From contig NC_089444.1 of the NCBI RefSeq assembly GCF_026210795.1, positions 4,392,501 through 4,456,500 on the forward strand: 64,000 nucleotides of DNA, in the 5' to 3' direction. Below the pieces are notes generated by a model. The model was not told the origin of the DNA. It was given only the letters and a program-made list of their open reading frames with translations, and did no database searches. A program made the position numbers and the translations under genes. This stretch comes from Rhizophagus irregularis. Taxonomy: Eukaryota; Glomeromycota; Glomeromycetes; Glomerales; Glomeraceae. Shown in pieces: positions 49,101 to 59,904 of this stretch; position 1 is the stretch's first letter, and each line of letters starts with the position of its first letter.

Positions 49101-51927
49101 GTACATAGAAACGAAATTTCATTGGAAATTACAATATAATGCATATGATCTTTTTTACCAGGACGAATATCGCAAATTTTCCAGATTTCTTTTACATCTT
49201 CTTTACCAATTTCATCAATAATTGACTGTAAAGTAATTTGCTGTGCGTCATAAGAATCTTCAATAAAACCTTCTATTTCCTAACAATAAAATAAATGTTA
49301 CAGTTAGTATGATACTTAATCATGAATTCTTATTTATCTATCAAACCTTTAACCCATAATCCATACCCTAACCTAACACTAATAACACACCCTAATCCCG
49401 TACCCTAACCTAACCCTAATGCCACTAACCCTAATGCCATACCCTAATCCCGTACCCTAACCTAACCCTAATACCATACCCTAATCCCGTACCCTAACCT
49501 AACCCTAACCCTAACCCTCTAACTCACGATTAATAATTACCTGTTCTTGAGTAAAATCCAGTTCTGAAAATAAAGCGATAGTTGCTTGGAGATATAGACA
49601 TTGTGCCATTTCTACTTTAATAGCAGTTATAGTATTTATACATAAATACTTTTCCATTATCTTAATTACAGATGGAAAAAGATCTTCTCCTATTGATACT
49701 GAAATTGAACTAGTAGTTGAAGATCGATATTCATGAAATCTTCCCCATTGAATTTCTGAAATAAGTCGTTCAGATAATTGATCAACAAGTTGACACAAAG
49801 TGGAATTACTTCTAACAGTTTTTTTAATGATTGCATTCATTCCTTCAACTCGGGAAGTACTTTCAATGCCAGCTGTAAATATTTGTTTCAAATAACAGCG
49901 TGCCCATGATTTATTTGATGGCCATAATACTCTAAGAAGATAATCTTTAGCTAATGGAAAATTTTCTAACAAACTAGTCCATCGTGAAAAAAATAAAGGT
50001 TCACAGAGACTATTGCGACATTTATAAAACTTTTCAATGAAACTATTATACAAACTTCCTAGTTTTGCTTTCAAATTTTTTGGCAAATTTTGGGCAATAT
50101 GATATATACAATGTGCATGATAACTGTTTGGAAATTGAAGAGGAATTGCAGCATCCATTGCTGGATCTGCATCTGTAAAGAATACTATTGGTTGTTTTTC
50201 AGTTGCTTGAAGTGCACACTGCAAAATCCACTGGTATGTTTCAAATGTTTCGTCACTTACAATAGCTTGTGCAAGTAATCTTGTGCGTCCATTATTATCT
50301 ATACCAACAAATAAACTTAATGGCATATTGTACATATTTGTTTTAGCTGTGTTGTCATTAATAATTACATCATGATATTTAATCCAAAGAATAATTTGTT
50401 CAGGAGTCATCCAGAAGACCCGCACAAGACGATTATCAGCATCAAGTTCAAATTTAAGAAAAAAATGAGGATTTTCTTGCTTTTTTTGTACAAGACCTAT
50501 AAGAAGATCAGATGCATCATTGTGCATATTACTACGGCTGATAATCTTGATTCTTTGTATGGCGTTTGACAAATCTGAGTCTGTGTAATTAATTTTTGGA
50601 AATCGTGCCTTTAAAAGATTGCGTTGTACGGTAATTGAAAGGTTTGCATGTTTAGTCATTATTTCAATTTCATCCATTATTTCTTTTGAAATTTCTCTAT
50701 ATCTACTATTAAATTCACAAGTATCTGATCTTAATTCATGATTGTGTTCATTTTCAAATAAACTAATGGTAATGTTTGTTGCATGTTCTGGAAATATCAA
50801 ATTTATGTGCCAGGGGCACTGACGCTTTTTAGTTCTGGTATTTCGTTGATTTCCAGTTTCCTTTTTATTTGACTTGAACTTTCCACCAAACTCACATGTA
50901 AATGTTCTTTTTGTGATTAATTGACTGGATTTATTTCTTGATATTCGATACTTATTTATAGAGAAACCATTACGACGCCCATATTCCTCAAGAAATATTT
51001 CAGCTTCTTCCCAAGAAGCAAAAGTTGTATCAAGACTAATATTTTCAGTGGCAATTTTAAGAGAGGGTTCATTATCCAAACCTTCTTGAATAGTATCGGA
51101 AATATTGTTATTGATATTTTCTTGAATAGTATCAGAAACATTAATATTTTCTTCTTTATCTTCATTAATAATAGATACATTATCCATAATGTGATGAAAG
51201 GATAAAAAAATATGATAAAGGTGAAAAAAATATTTTTATTTATCGTGGGAATAAAAAGGAAAAAGAGATTACGTGTATTATACTATGGGAAAATTTGTAT
51301 ATAAACTATCAATGATCAATCAGTAAAATAATAAGGCGATATTATTAATCATCGCCCAATAAAAATTTTATTTAAGAGCGATGCATGATAATCATCGCAT
51401 GATATATTTAAGAGTAAGATATAGAATTTGTATATGAAGTGATAAATATGGAGATCACACCCCGCGATGTATACATTAATTCTATTATAAATTCCTAGGT
51501 TAAAAAATTATTTAAGGTATTCGGAATGTGTGCTGTAAATTTCAATACTATCTGTGGATGTCATATAGATCGTGATGATGATAAATATGGTTTTTGTTGG
51601 CTTGTACCATTAGGTGAATGGAAAGGTGGTGATTTAATATTTCCACAACTTAATATACGTATAAAATTAAAACCTGGAAATATTTTAGCATTTAGGTCTA
51701 ATTTATTAGTACATGGAAATCTTCCATGTTCTGGTGTTAGGCATTCATTAGTATTTTTCACACATAATGATTTATTTCCTGAATCTTTTATTCATATAAA
51801 TAACAACAATAATAATAATCAAAAAAAAGAAAATCAAATGTTAATCAAAAAAATAAAAAGAAAAAGAAAAAATAAAAATAAAATTTTATTATCAAAATAT
51901 CTTGCAAATTGTATATTATTCATGTAA
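46108..51927 (+). CDS. TET/JBP-like 2OG-Fe(II) dioxygenase gene, 6 exons, intron 5 holds a MULE
   Basis: Exons 46108-46221, 46464-47525, 47590-47769, 47839-47959, 48041-48158, 51499-51927, with GT-AG borders and matching phases. Exon 2 encodes a Ser/Thr-rich tract ((TTT)n, (SSN)n) and needs a one-base shift in an A-run near 47325-47333; alternatively the dioxygenase starts at ATG 47342. Later exons read NYHCIDENKATLFRLFEV, TQHFGIFQSNNKF, DKMLYEINEVADYIANIM. The last exon holds the double-stranded beta-helix core: CGCHIDRDDD (HxD iron ligands), PLGEWKGGDLIFPQL, LLVHGN (distal His) and GVRHSLVFF (Arg for 2-oxoglutarate). Such proteins oxidise methylated bases in DNA; in fungi the family is often carried by or near transposons (known for KDZ elements). 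Substrate here is inferred. The C-terminus is Asn/Lys-rich. Whether the 3.3-kb intron is still spliced is unknown. Confidence 0.6.
48404..51187 (-). CDS. MULE transposase (FAR1-type finger, DDE, SWIM, zinc knuckle), 840 aa, 2 exons
   Basis: ATG at 51187. Exon 1 49541-51187, intron 49280-49540 (GTAATT...TTAG), exon 2 48404-49279; in frame, no stops. Residues 57-152 form a FAR1/WRKY-GCM-like DNA-binding finger (TFTCEFGGKF, KRQCPWHINL, ENEHNHEL). The DDE core has Asp278 (VIINDNTAKTNMYNMPL), Asp339 (FFTDADPAMDAAI) and a Glu near 442-448 (AGIESTSRVEGMNAIIKK). A SWIM finger follows: Cys608, Cys610, Cys620, His622 (CTCLTTISRGIICHH). Near the C-terminus is a CX2CX4HX4H knuckle (CLICGQCGHNAAYH). This is the classic MULE/FAR1-family layout for cut-and-paste transposition. 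The intact gene suggests recent insertion. Confidence 0.88.
49348..49520. repeat. Interstitial telomere-like array (CCCTAA)n in the MULE intron
   Basis: About 170 bases of CCCTAA and CCCTAACCTAACCCTAA interleaved with variant units (TACCCTAATCCCGTA, ATGCCACTAACCCTAA), ending in three perfect CCCTAA copies. The G-rich strand (TTAGGG) is the MULE sense strand. It lies inside the intron 49280-49540 and is not a chromosome end. Confidence 0.9.
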
Positions 51928-52950
51928 AAATTTATTTTTTAAAATTTTTAATATAATGACAAGTTATAGAAATAAAGTAACAAAAAAGCAAATCTAATCT
52001 AATTATTTACTAAAGAGACAATAAAAGGTCGTATAACCACATGATTTTATTGTATGTTAACAATGTAATCATTAGAAAGTCGCGTAGTTGCGTTAACAAT
52101 GGATCTCAAGGTAGATATCAGGTTTTTTTTAAAAAAAAATTCATCTTTTTTTAACGAAATGATCATTAACGTTTCCTTTTTTTTTAGGTGGTCGGTCCCT
52201 CAAATCCCTTAGACATGAAGGTATAATGATCTATTTCTTTAATATAATAAAAACTTCGAAAATTTTATTTTTATTTTTTTATTTTTTTTCTTTATTAAAA
52301 ACGGTTTTAACTTTTTTTTATTTGTATTTTTTTGTAGGTAATATTTAAACAAAAAAATTTTTTAATCGAATAGTCATGTGTTGTTTGATCACGTGACTTA
52401 TTACAACGAATGTGCATCCAATCATTGTAAATTGAATAAAAAAAAATAGTTTCTTGAAAGAATTTTGGATCAACATTAGCATCAATAGCAATTATCCAAT
52501 TAATAAAAAGTTAGTTTCAGTTATGAAATATTTATATTAATTGCTTTTTTTTCATTATTCCACAAATTCAAACTTTCAACTTTTCTAAAATCTGAAGCTT
52601 CGCGTGATGTGGTGGCAGTAAATTAGTTGGAATCACAACAATTTTTTAATTTTTTTAAAAAATTTATAATGACTGATATTCAAACTAATTATTTGGTCAT
52701 TATTCGTTCTTTTATTCAACCTAATATTAGTAATATATTCGACACAAAACTTTATGTCAAATTATGGTCTAAAGACGACCCAAATTTAGTTTCAGTATTT
52801 ATTAATTTGACTTTAATATTAGTTACAAATCTGAATTTATTAAACACTTTAAATATCTGCATGTTTATAGCAACTATCTAATATAATCAAAATTCGGTCC
52901 ACACGCACGTTAAAAATCGTCTTTGATATAAAAATATCATCATCCGTTCC
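51928..52950. other. Spacer 3' of the dioxygenase gene
   Basis: No convincing gene. On the plus strand a string of very short potential exons is visible (ATGGATCTCAAG at 52098, then TTTTTAG, GTGGTCGGTCCCTCAAATCC, GTATAATG, TTTTTTGTAG, GTAATATTT), giving a frame of only 27 codons. An open frame at 52627-52881 has no recognised similarity. Confidence 0.4.
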
Positions 52951-54725
52951 AAAAGATGCCGAAACCTAAAAATAAAAAGAAACATTAATGAAATGTTTCT
53001 TAAAGATTCTTCCCAAAATTCATACCTCCCAAAGAAAAATCTACTCAAAATCTATAAAAAATTTCCGAGTCAAATTCGTTCAAGTCCGACCTAAAAATGA
53101 AAAATATATCTACAAAATAGAAAAGAGGTGTTAAAAAAAAAACTTTGAAAAAAAGTTTCAACCCGAACCGTTTCTTAACTTACTTATCATCCAAGATCTA
53201 GTAAGTTCAATGAAGCAGAAACCTACAAAAATGTTAAAAACAAATTAATAAAAAAAATTAAACTGAATAGTAATATAAAAAAAAAACTTTAAAAAATTTT
53301 CGAAGTGAAACGCTACAAAACCTACCAATACGATCTAGGAAGTGCAAATCTGTCGATAACTGTACAAAATAAAAGATTAATAAAAAAAAAATTAAAAAAC
53401 CAAAATTAATAATAATAAATAAACTTATGAAGAAATTCCGCCCTACAAAAGTAAGAGAAGAAAGGTCGGGGAAAACAAGAGAGAGAGAGGAAGGGGTAAA
53501 GGGAAAGAGAGAAAGAAGAGTGAGAGGAAAGGTGAGAAGGGTAAGGTGGGAAGCGCGAGAGAGAAGGTTGAGAACGGTGAAGGAAAAAAATAAAGAAAAA
53601 AGAAACGTTAGTACGTTTCTTCAAGCCAATGTCAAAAAAACCCTTCCCAATGGACTTACCAGCAGGTCATTTCTAAGGCTAGGCTAGTGTCCATGAAAAG
53701 AAAAGAAACGTTAAAAAATGTTTCTAATGGCAAAAAAAAACCCCCCAAAAAATTGTTTCGCAACGTTCTTACCGAACTCAAACCCCTAGATCGACACCAA
53801 GACCCAAAAAAAAAAGAAACGTTAGTAAAAAGTTTCGAAGACTTCACTTCAAAACCTATAATTTCCAAAATTCGAATCCGTCTAAACACAAACTAAGCCG
53901 AAAGATCTACAAAAAAATTTTAATATTGAGTTTCATTTACCAGCCAAATAATCTACAAAAAAATTGTGAAATGTTAATAACAAAATCAAATAGAGTTTCA
54001 TTTCGATCGAAAATCATCTATTCTGTCCATAAATTGAAACCGAAAAGAAATTGGAGTACCTACTACCTACAAGACAAAAAACGAAATGTTAAAAAAATGT
54101 TTCATTGCAAGATTTAATAAAAGTAATAAAAGTTTGCCGAAACCCCTACCGAACTCTTCGCGTTCTAGCCTTTAGGGCCTGACCGTCTAGAAAAAAAAAG
54201 AAAGAAAACGAAACGTTAGTTAACGTTTCGTTAAAATAAAAAAAGAAATTTAAAGAAAATCCAAAGCCCAAGTTCGGATCGAAGTACTACAAAAGAAAAC
54301 CAAAAGCCCAAGTTCTAATTAAAGTCGGAGCAACAAACGATCAAAGTTCTCCAAGCAGGAGTCGAGCCTACACCTGGCTTATGATTGAATTGTATACTTT
54401 ACCATCGAGCCCTCGGGACCAAAAAGAAAGGTTCAAAGGCTCGAATCAAAGGAACCTACAAAAGAAAAATCCAAGGACCGAGGCTACCTACAAAAAAAAG
54501 AGAAAAAAAATCAAGTCCGAGCAGAATGAAGAATTCTACAGAATAAAAAAAAAATTCGAAAGAAAGAAACCTACAAAAAAAGAAATTCTGAACCGAAAAG
54601 ATGTCTGCAAAATAAAATCCTAAAACGTACCTATAAGAAATAAAAATCAAACCTATAAAAAAAATATCCCAGTAGAAATCAGATCAAAATATAATAGCCT
54701 ACACAAAAACTAAATAATACAACAA
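52951..54725 (-). repeat. Recurrent hairpin / pyrimidine tract / TAG units
   Basis: On the minus strand, short hairpins of the form GAAAC...TAACGTTTC recur at (plus coordinates) 52979-52999, 53602-53619, 53705-53724, 53816-53837, 54083-54103, 54209-54230, and a weaker one near 53968. Several carry ACTAAC or TTAAC before the closing arm and are followed by a T/C-rich run. More than ten T-tract-TAG or T-tract-GTAG sequences followed by G occur in the same 1.8 kb. 53440-53600 is purine-rich on the plus strand. No protein is recognised. Confidence 0.55.
54344..54419 (-). ncRNA. tRNA-like sequence with Pol III A and B boxes
   Basis: On the minus strand a B-box-like GGCTCGACTCC (54358-54368) sits in a T-arm that can pair (GTAGG / CCTGC around a 7-base loop), and an A-box-like GGCTCGATGGT lies at 54401-54411. 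Spacing of the boxes suits a tRNA, but the anticodon and acceptor stems do not pair well. It is a tRNA pseudogene or the head of a tRNA-derived SINE. Confidence 0.4.
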
Positions 54726-55399
54726 ATACCCTTTCAACTCTTCCAATTCAGTATGAAAATCGGATTGTATGTGTTCTTGGATTTGAGTGGTCCATAATGC
54801 AAGTTGTCTATAAATTCTCCTGCAGAAATAAGTGAAACTGAGTATTCTTTTTGCTTTGACATTGCTTTAGTATTACTTTAGAAGAAGTTTAATAAGTAAG
54901 ATTAGAAGGATTCTGAAAAACGTTTAAAATGTATATACTATATGTCGATTACCGCTTATCAGGCGGATTACGAATTAATATTATATAGGTTCTCGCACTG
55001 TTCTCGAGATTCGAGACATTTAAAGATTTTTTTCTAGAAACATTCCGTCGGTTCAAACTAGGTAAACGCGATAAGAAGCTTTAAAATGTTTTTTAATATT
55101 TGAGTTAACTATCATACCATTATAATATGAATATACTTAACAGTTAATGTTAACGATAATGTAATTTTTAAAGAATCTGAAATGAAATTGGAAATTTGAC
55201 CGTTCTTTATATTGAATTCAGTTATATACTGTAGGCGTAATACAGTAGTAATACAGTAGCATCTTCACTTAAATATTTCTAATATTATAAATACTTTAGT
55301 ATTAAAATTAAATGTAATCATCATAGAACAAAGAAAAGTCATCATATCCCTTTAACTTATTCAAATATTAAAGATTTCACTTTTTCCAAACGGGAGATT

Positions 55400-56039
55400 T
55401 AGGGATGGGAAAATAATGGTTAATTATAAATTTGGTTAATTAACTGGTTAATTAACGGTTAATTAACGGTTAATTAACCTATAGTTAACTAATATATTGA
55501 TTTTTTATAAATAATAAAATAAAACAATAAAATTTATTTATTTATTAAAATAATTATAATAAATCTTATATGTTTTATTTATTCTTCATCATCTAAACTT
55601 ATTACATTTGACTCAAATTCAAGTATAGTACTATTATCACTATCACTATTATAATTACTTTTACTATTATAAGAATTAGTATTTTCATTATTTTCAAAAG
55701 TTTTGGAGCAATAATTACAAGTTATAGAAGGATGTTTTTTATTATTACTTTCTGTTTCAGTAATTTTCTAATGCTTCCAAACTTTTTCTTTCTTTTTCCC
55801 ATAATTGCAAGAATTTTTTTTAAAGAAAAAAAAATCATAAAAAAAAGATTATCAAGTTATACAAAACATAAATTAACATAAATTATCTATACCATTTTTT
55901 ACCAATAATTATCAAATTATAATTAAATCACATGACTTAAATTCTGCATTTTTATTGGTTAATTTAAAGTAACGGTTAATTAACCATTTTAAACTAATTA
56001 TAAATAACATAATTAACGGTTAATTAACGCCCATCCTTA
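55400..56039. mobile_element. Non-autonomous hAT element, 8-bp target duplication
   Basis: GGGAGATT is duplicated at 55392-55399 and 56040-56047. Ends are TAGGGATGGG and, inverted, TAAGGATGGG. Subterminal GGTTAATTAAC motifs are repeated at both ends. It is absent from the matching place in the left arm (about 43790-43810). With the BED-finger remnant inside, this supports hAT. Confidence 0.85.
55579..55802 (-). pseudogene. BED zinc-finger remnant of a hAT transposase
   Basis: On the minus strand, basic residues lead to VWKH (then a TAG stop), KITETESNNKKHPSITC, NYCSKTFENN and an acidic tail ending LEFESNVISLDDEE and a stop. The Trp, the CX2C pair and the spacing match the start of a BED finger, which begins many hAT transposases. 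The rest of the finger and the catalytic domain are missing. Confidence 0.6.
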
Positions 56040-56315
56040 GGGAGATTACTACGAATTTTATAGTTATAAATAATAAGGGAGCGGTAATTAATGATATTAC
56101 ATATAGTGAAAAGTGCTTTAGATCTATTCCGACGGAATATCAATCTTCACGCGATTGTGACCGAAAAAAATTCCGAATATCATTAAAATATTTAAAATTA
56201 TAGAAAAGCAATAGTGTTTCTGACCACTAAAAAATGACGTGAAATATAGTCATCAATAACGCTGACAGCGTCTGTTTATTAAAATTTAATACTGTCAGAA
56301 TTTTTCAAAGTGTAT

Positions 56316-58184
56316 TCTGTAACATAGTCAAATATATTTTAATTAAGGATTATATAAATATTATCTCAAATATTATTATTATTATTGATAATATGCAGGA
56401 TATAGGATATGATGGAGTTTAACTAGAGAAACTATGTTAAATCCAAAAAAACAATGATCGGTTTCAATACTTTAAATGATTTATACCCAGCATACGTCTT
56501 TAGTTTCAATTATCAAAAAGTCATGTAATACGAGATCAACGACACAAAATCTCAAGTTTCTTTGCGACTATTGAAAAGTTGACACGTTCGTCTTTTATTG
56601 TTTTTATAAAAATTTAAAAAAGTTTTATGCAGGGTAGATAATCTAAGTTGATAAAGAATCTTAGATTTGTTCACCCCAAGTATAGTTTCTTATATAAATT
56701 TCACTTAAATAGCGTCTAAGATAAATTTTATAAAAAAATCCCATAATACGAAATAGATAAACTTTATAGGAGTATTTTCATATAAATATGTAATGTAGTG
56801 TCTTAAAATACCATTTTACTGCTTCCCAGAATACTTTGGTTAATGTACTGTAGTTGTTGTGTGATTCTAGCGTTGTGTCTTTTATTCGTTGTGATCTTAG
56901 TGAAGAAATTATAATTTTATTCAGTTGGATGATCTATTTATTTAATTTTTTCTTTTAAAATAATTATAACGTACCGACGTACCGTCGTACCGCCAATATT
57001 TTTGTGTTACGCGATCTAATGAAAATCTTTCCATCTCTCGCGAATTACCAAAATTATAAAGTATAAGGTAAGGCATTTCAATATTAGGTTAAAATCATTC
57101 CATAATACGTTGTCGATTTCTATTATATTTTGTTGCATAAATCTCATATATAGCATGGAAAGGTTATGTCACGAATCTATTAATATTCCTCAGAGAAAAA
57201 AAAGGTTAGAAAATATAGTTCAACAATTATTTACAATATTATAATTATATAGTAGTAAAATGAAATATACTAGTAATCAGATTTTTTTTTTATTTAAAAA
57301 TTTATTATTGAATAAAATCTTGTGACTAGTTACTTACTATATTTGTATTACTCTGATTGTGAGAAATTTCTTGATAACTTCTTGCTTAGATGATAAAATC
57401 ACGGCGATATGAGAGAGCCTCGAGTGATAGAATCTATTTGAGATAGTACGAAATGTATATATTGACTTGCGAAGATATATTTTTTTCCATCCAATTTTTA
57501 ATTCTAGACACAAAAATATATTCATATTTTTATCAATATTTATAATACCTAGTAATATTAAATACGGTTATGGGGATCTAAGAAGCTTGATTTATTTTTG
57601 TCTGCATCTCCAATAAGAACTTTATATTATATCTGATACAGTATAATTTTCATAATTGATATTTAAAATATAATTTTTTCAAACTTTATTTTCAAGATAA
57701 TACTTAAAAATTAGATGTTTTATTTTACATATAATAAATATAATTTACTGAATATTAAGCATCTTTTATGTATAAAAGTTCCAAGAATGTTCATCAAATT
57801 TTGTCGTCTACTAAAAATAGTAAAATCGACGTAGTGGAAAAGAGAATTTCGTATAGTTTAATGTTTTAATACAATGTACTTAAAAATACAATGTATGGTA
57901 TCCGATCAAAATATGTAATATAATACTTAAAATCGTACAATACAATATATAAAAATGTATAATATAGTGTTTAAAAATGTAAAATACATTGTAAACAAAA
58001 TTTTACAATTTATTATTTCATTAATGCGCGTTTTGAGGGTGCACAATTCAAGTATCATAAAACAAAATCTTGCCCAATTTTGTAATTTTTTTGTGCATGA
58101 ACCTGCGAACTTTAAAAGGAACAAATAAACAAACATCGGAATTATATCATTGCGATAATATTTTTTTTCCTATTTTTTTTCGTA
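56316..58184. other. Intergenic, nothing recognised
   Basis: AT-rich. A small repeat GACGTACCGTCGTACCG lies near 56973-56990. The open frames seen are short and without recognisable similarity. Confidence 0.45.
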
Positions 58185-59650
58185 ATGACTACTCAACAAG
58201 TCAAAGGAAACTGAAAGTTGCTATTATTTACTGGTAATTTATTTAATTTATTCCAAAATTGTGATCCCTATATAATTTTCATAACATTTTTAAATTTATT
58301 AAGAAGTTTGGTTAATTCAGGTACGTCCTCGGGAATTGGTCGTATGTATTCTTTATAAAAACATGATGAGATTCATAATCCTTTTTTTTTATTTTTTTTA
58401 TCTTGTTATATATCTATCTGATAAACTATTTAGCAATTGCGACACGTTTAGTCGAGCGATGAAGGGTAAATGTAATATGCTTACTTTTATTATAAATTTC
58501 GATTCTACAAAATTATAATTATAAATCATGAAACTTATTTTTAGAGGAAAATGTTATCGCTGATGTTAATGAAGACGCCAGCGAGAAAATTGCCAACGAA
58601 CTTAACGTAAAGTAAGAAAAAAAAAGTCATATCATATCTATTTATCAGTAATTAATAATATCTTTTTTTTATTAGTAATTCAGAAATTATTGCGATTTTT
58701 CATAAAACCGACGGATGTAAGCAAGTGGAATGAACTAATAAGCTTATTTGATAAAACTAACAAACATTTGGACAAATTGATGTAAGTTTATGCTGATTTA
58801 TAAGAAATCTTTATTTATTGTGAATAAAAAAAGTTTTTAATGAATTTAACTTTATCTACTTTATTTTAAAATCGTAATTAATAATGCTGCTATTACGGAT
58901 ATTGAAAATGGAATGTTGAAAGATTCACTAGAAGAACCAACACACTTTAGAAAACTTATAGAAATCAATCTTATTGGTGTAATTTACGGTAAAAAAATTC
59001 AATTATTTATCCCTGAAACAATTAGATAATTATAACGATTTCTTTTATTATAGGAACGAAACTTGCATTCCAATCATAGTATTTAAAACAAAATAATCCG
59101 CAAGGTGGTATTATAATTAACACGGCTTCAATCACTGCAATACGTCCGGTGTTTACAGTGCCACTAAAGCTGGAGTGCGTAAAACGCAAATTTTAAATTT
59201 AATTTAAAAAAATTTATTTTCTTTGCTTAGACAATTTCTTTTGTTTTAGGATATTAAATTTATTTACAGTATTTAATACTCTCTATCAGGAAATTGAAGT
59301 TCCTGATCATTGGTGGTCACCAATTGATGTCATCATATTTTAAATGTATTTATAATCCAAAGTTAAATGGTATGTGAAGTATTCTTATTTTATCATATTT
59401 TACTTTTAAAAAAAGACATACAATTTTGATGCAATTTCTATCTCTTTTAGGGACTATTTTTTCAGTTTGGAATAAAAAAATGAGAGAAGAAAAATTCGAA
59501 AACCCCACGCCAGTAATTGAAGAAATGATACAAGGAAATTATATTAAATATTTCATTATGAAATTTAGTTTATTCCCTATTCTTTTAAAATAGATGAGAA
59601 AGCACGTCAAATTATTAAATTTGCGGATGAATCAATTTTAATGATATGAT
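58185..59650 (+). pseudogene. Short-chain dehydrogenase/reductase (SDR), decayed
   Basis: ATG at 58185 (MTTQQVKGN, then a stop where the frame slips). The Rossmann start is split by an intron: KVAII...TG | GTSSGIGR (58325-58345), giving the SDR TGxxxGIG motif. Next come NVIADVNEDASEKIANEL (58549), VSKWNELISLFDKTN, INNAAITD (58876, the NNAG-type motif), GGIIINTASITAIR (59103) and, one frame over, SGVYSATKAGV (59150), with the catalytic Tyr and Lys. Frameshifts occur near 58230, 58710 and 59150, and there is a stop near 59087. Classical NAD(P)-dependent SDR by motif; substrate unknown. The 3' tail is also found inverted next to RBM25-like copy B (8480-8520), so the two genes were neighbours before duplication. 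Confidence 0.75.
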
Positions 59651-59904
59651 TTTCACAAATTATCGATTCTTATATATTTACTAAATGCTAACCATGTTTA
59701 AATATGTTGTACGGACACAAAAAAAAGTAAACTTTTGAAGTTACATTTAATCACGTGATTATTAATAATATGGACTAATTAAAACTTGTACTACGTTACT
59801 CAACGGAAATCTTATATAAAGATTTAAAAATATAACTTAATGGGACATTATGGTAGAGTTCCCGTCCTGTTTTCTTCATTTATATTATATTTAAACATAT
59901 TTAA

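Larger units (their letters stand above)
48235..51475 (-). mobile_element. Mutator-like element inside an intron of the dioxygenase gene
   Basis: The whole element lies between the donor at 48159 and the acceptor at 51498 of the host gene, on the opposite strand. Possible ends are the imperfect inverted pair GCATCGCG (48235-48245) and CGCGATGT (51462-51472), with further GCGAT/ATCGC repeats just inside both ends (48250-48335, 51330-51400). No target duplication was found, so borders are approximate. Confidence 0.6.
54995..56315. repeat. Right arm of the large inverted repeat
   Basis: Complement of 43245-45230. The extra block in this arm is the hAT element 55400-56039. Confidence 0.85.

Noticed and set aside
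49348-49520. A true telomere or chromosome end
   Set aside because: The array is short, degenerate, and flanked on both sides by coding exons of one gene.
52627-52881. 84-codon plus-strand open frame
   Set aside because: Low-complexity hydrophobic sequence in AT-rich DNA, without start context or similarity.
53406-53687. Open frames over the purine-rich block near 53.5 kb
   Set aside because: Composition-driven (Arg/Glu on one strand, Ser/Phe on the other); no domain.
44085-54978. One 10.9-kb element bounded by TTAATTCGTGATCCG and CGGATTACGAATTAA
   Set aside because: Arm comparison shows the left terminus belongs to a 197-bp MITE with its own second end; the right motif has no matching partner.
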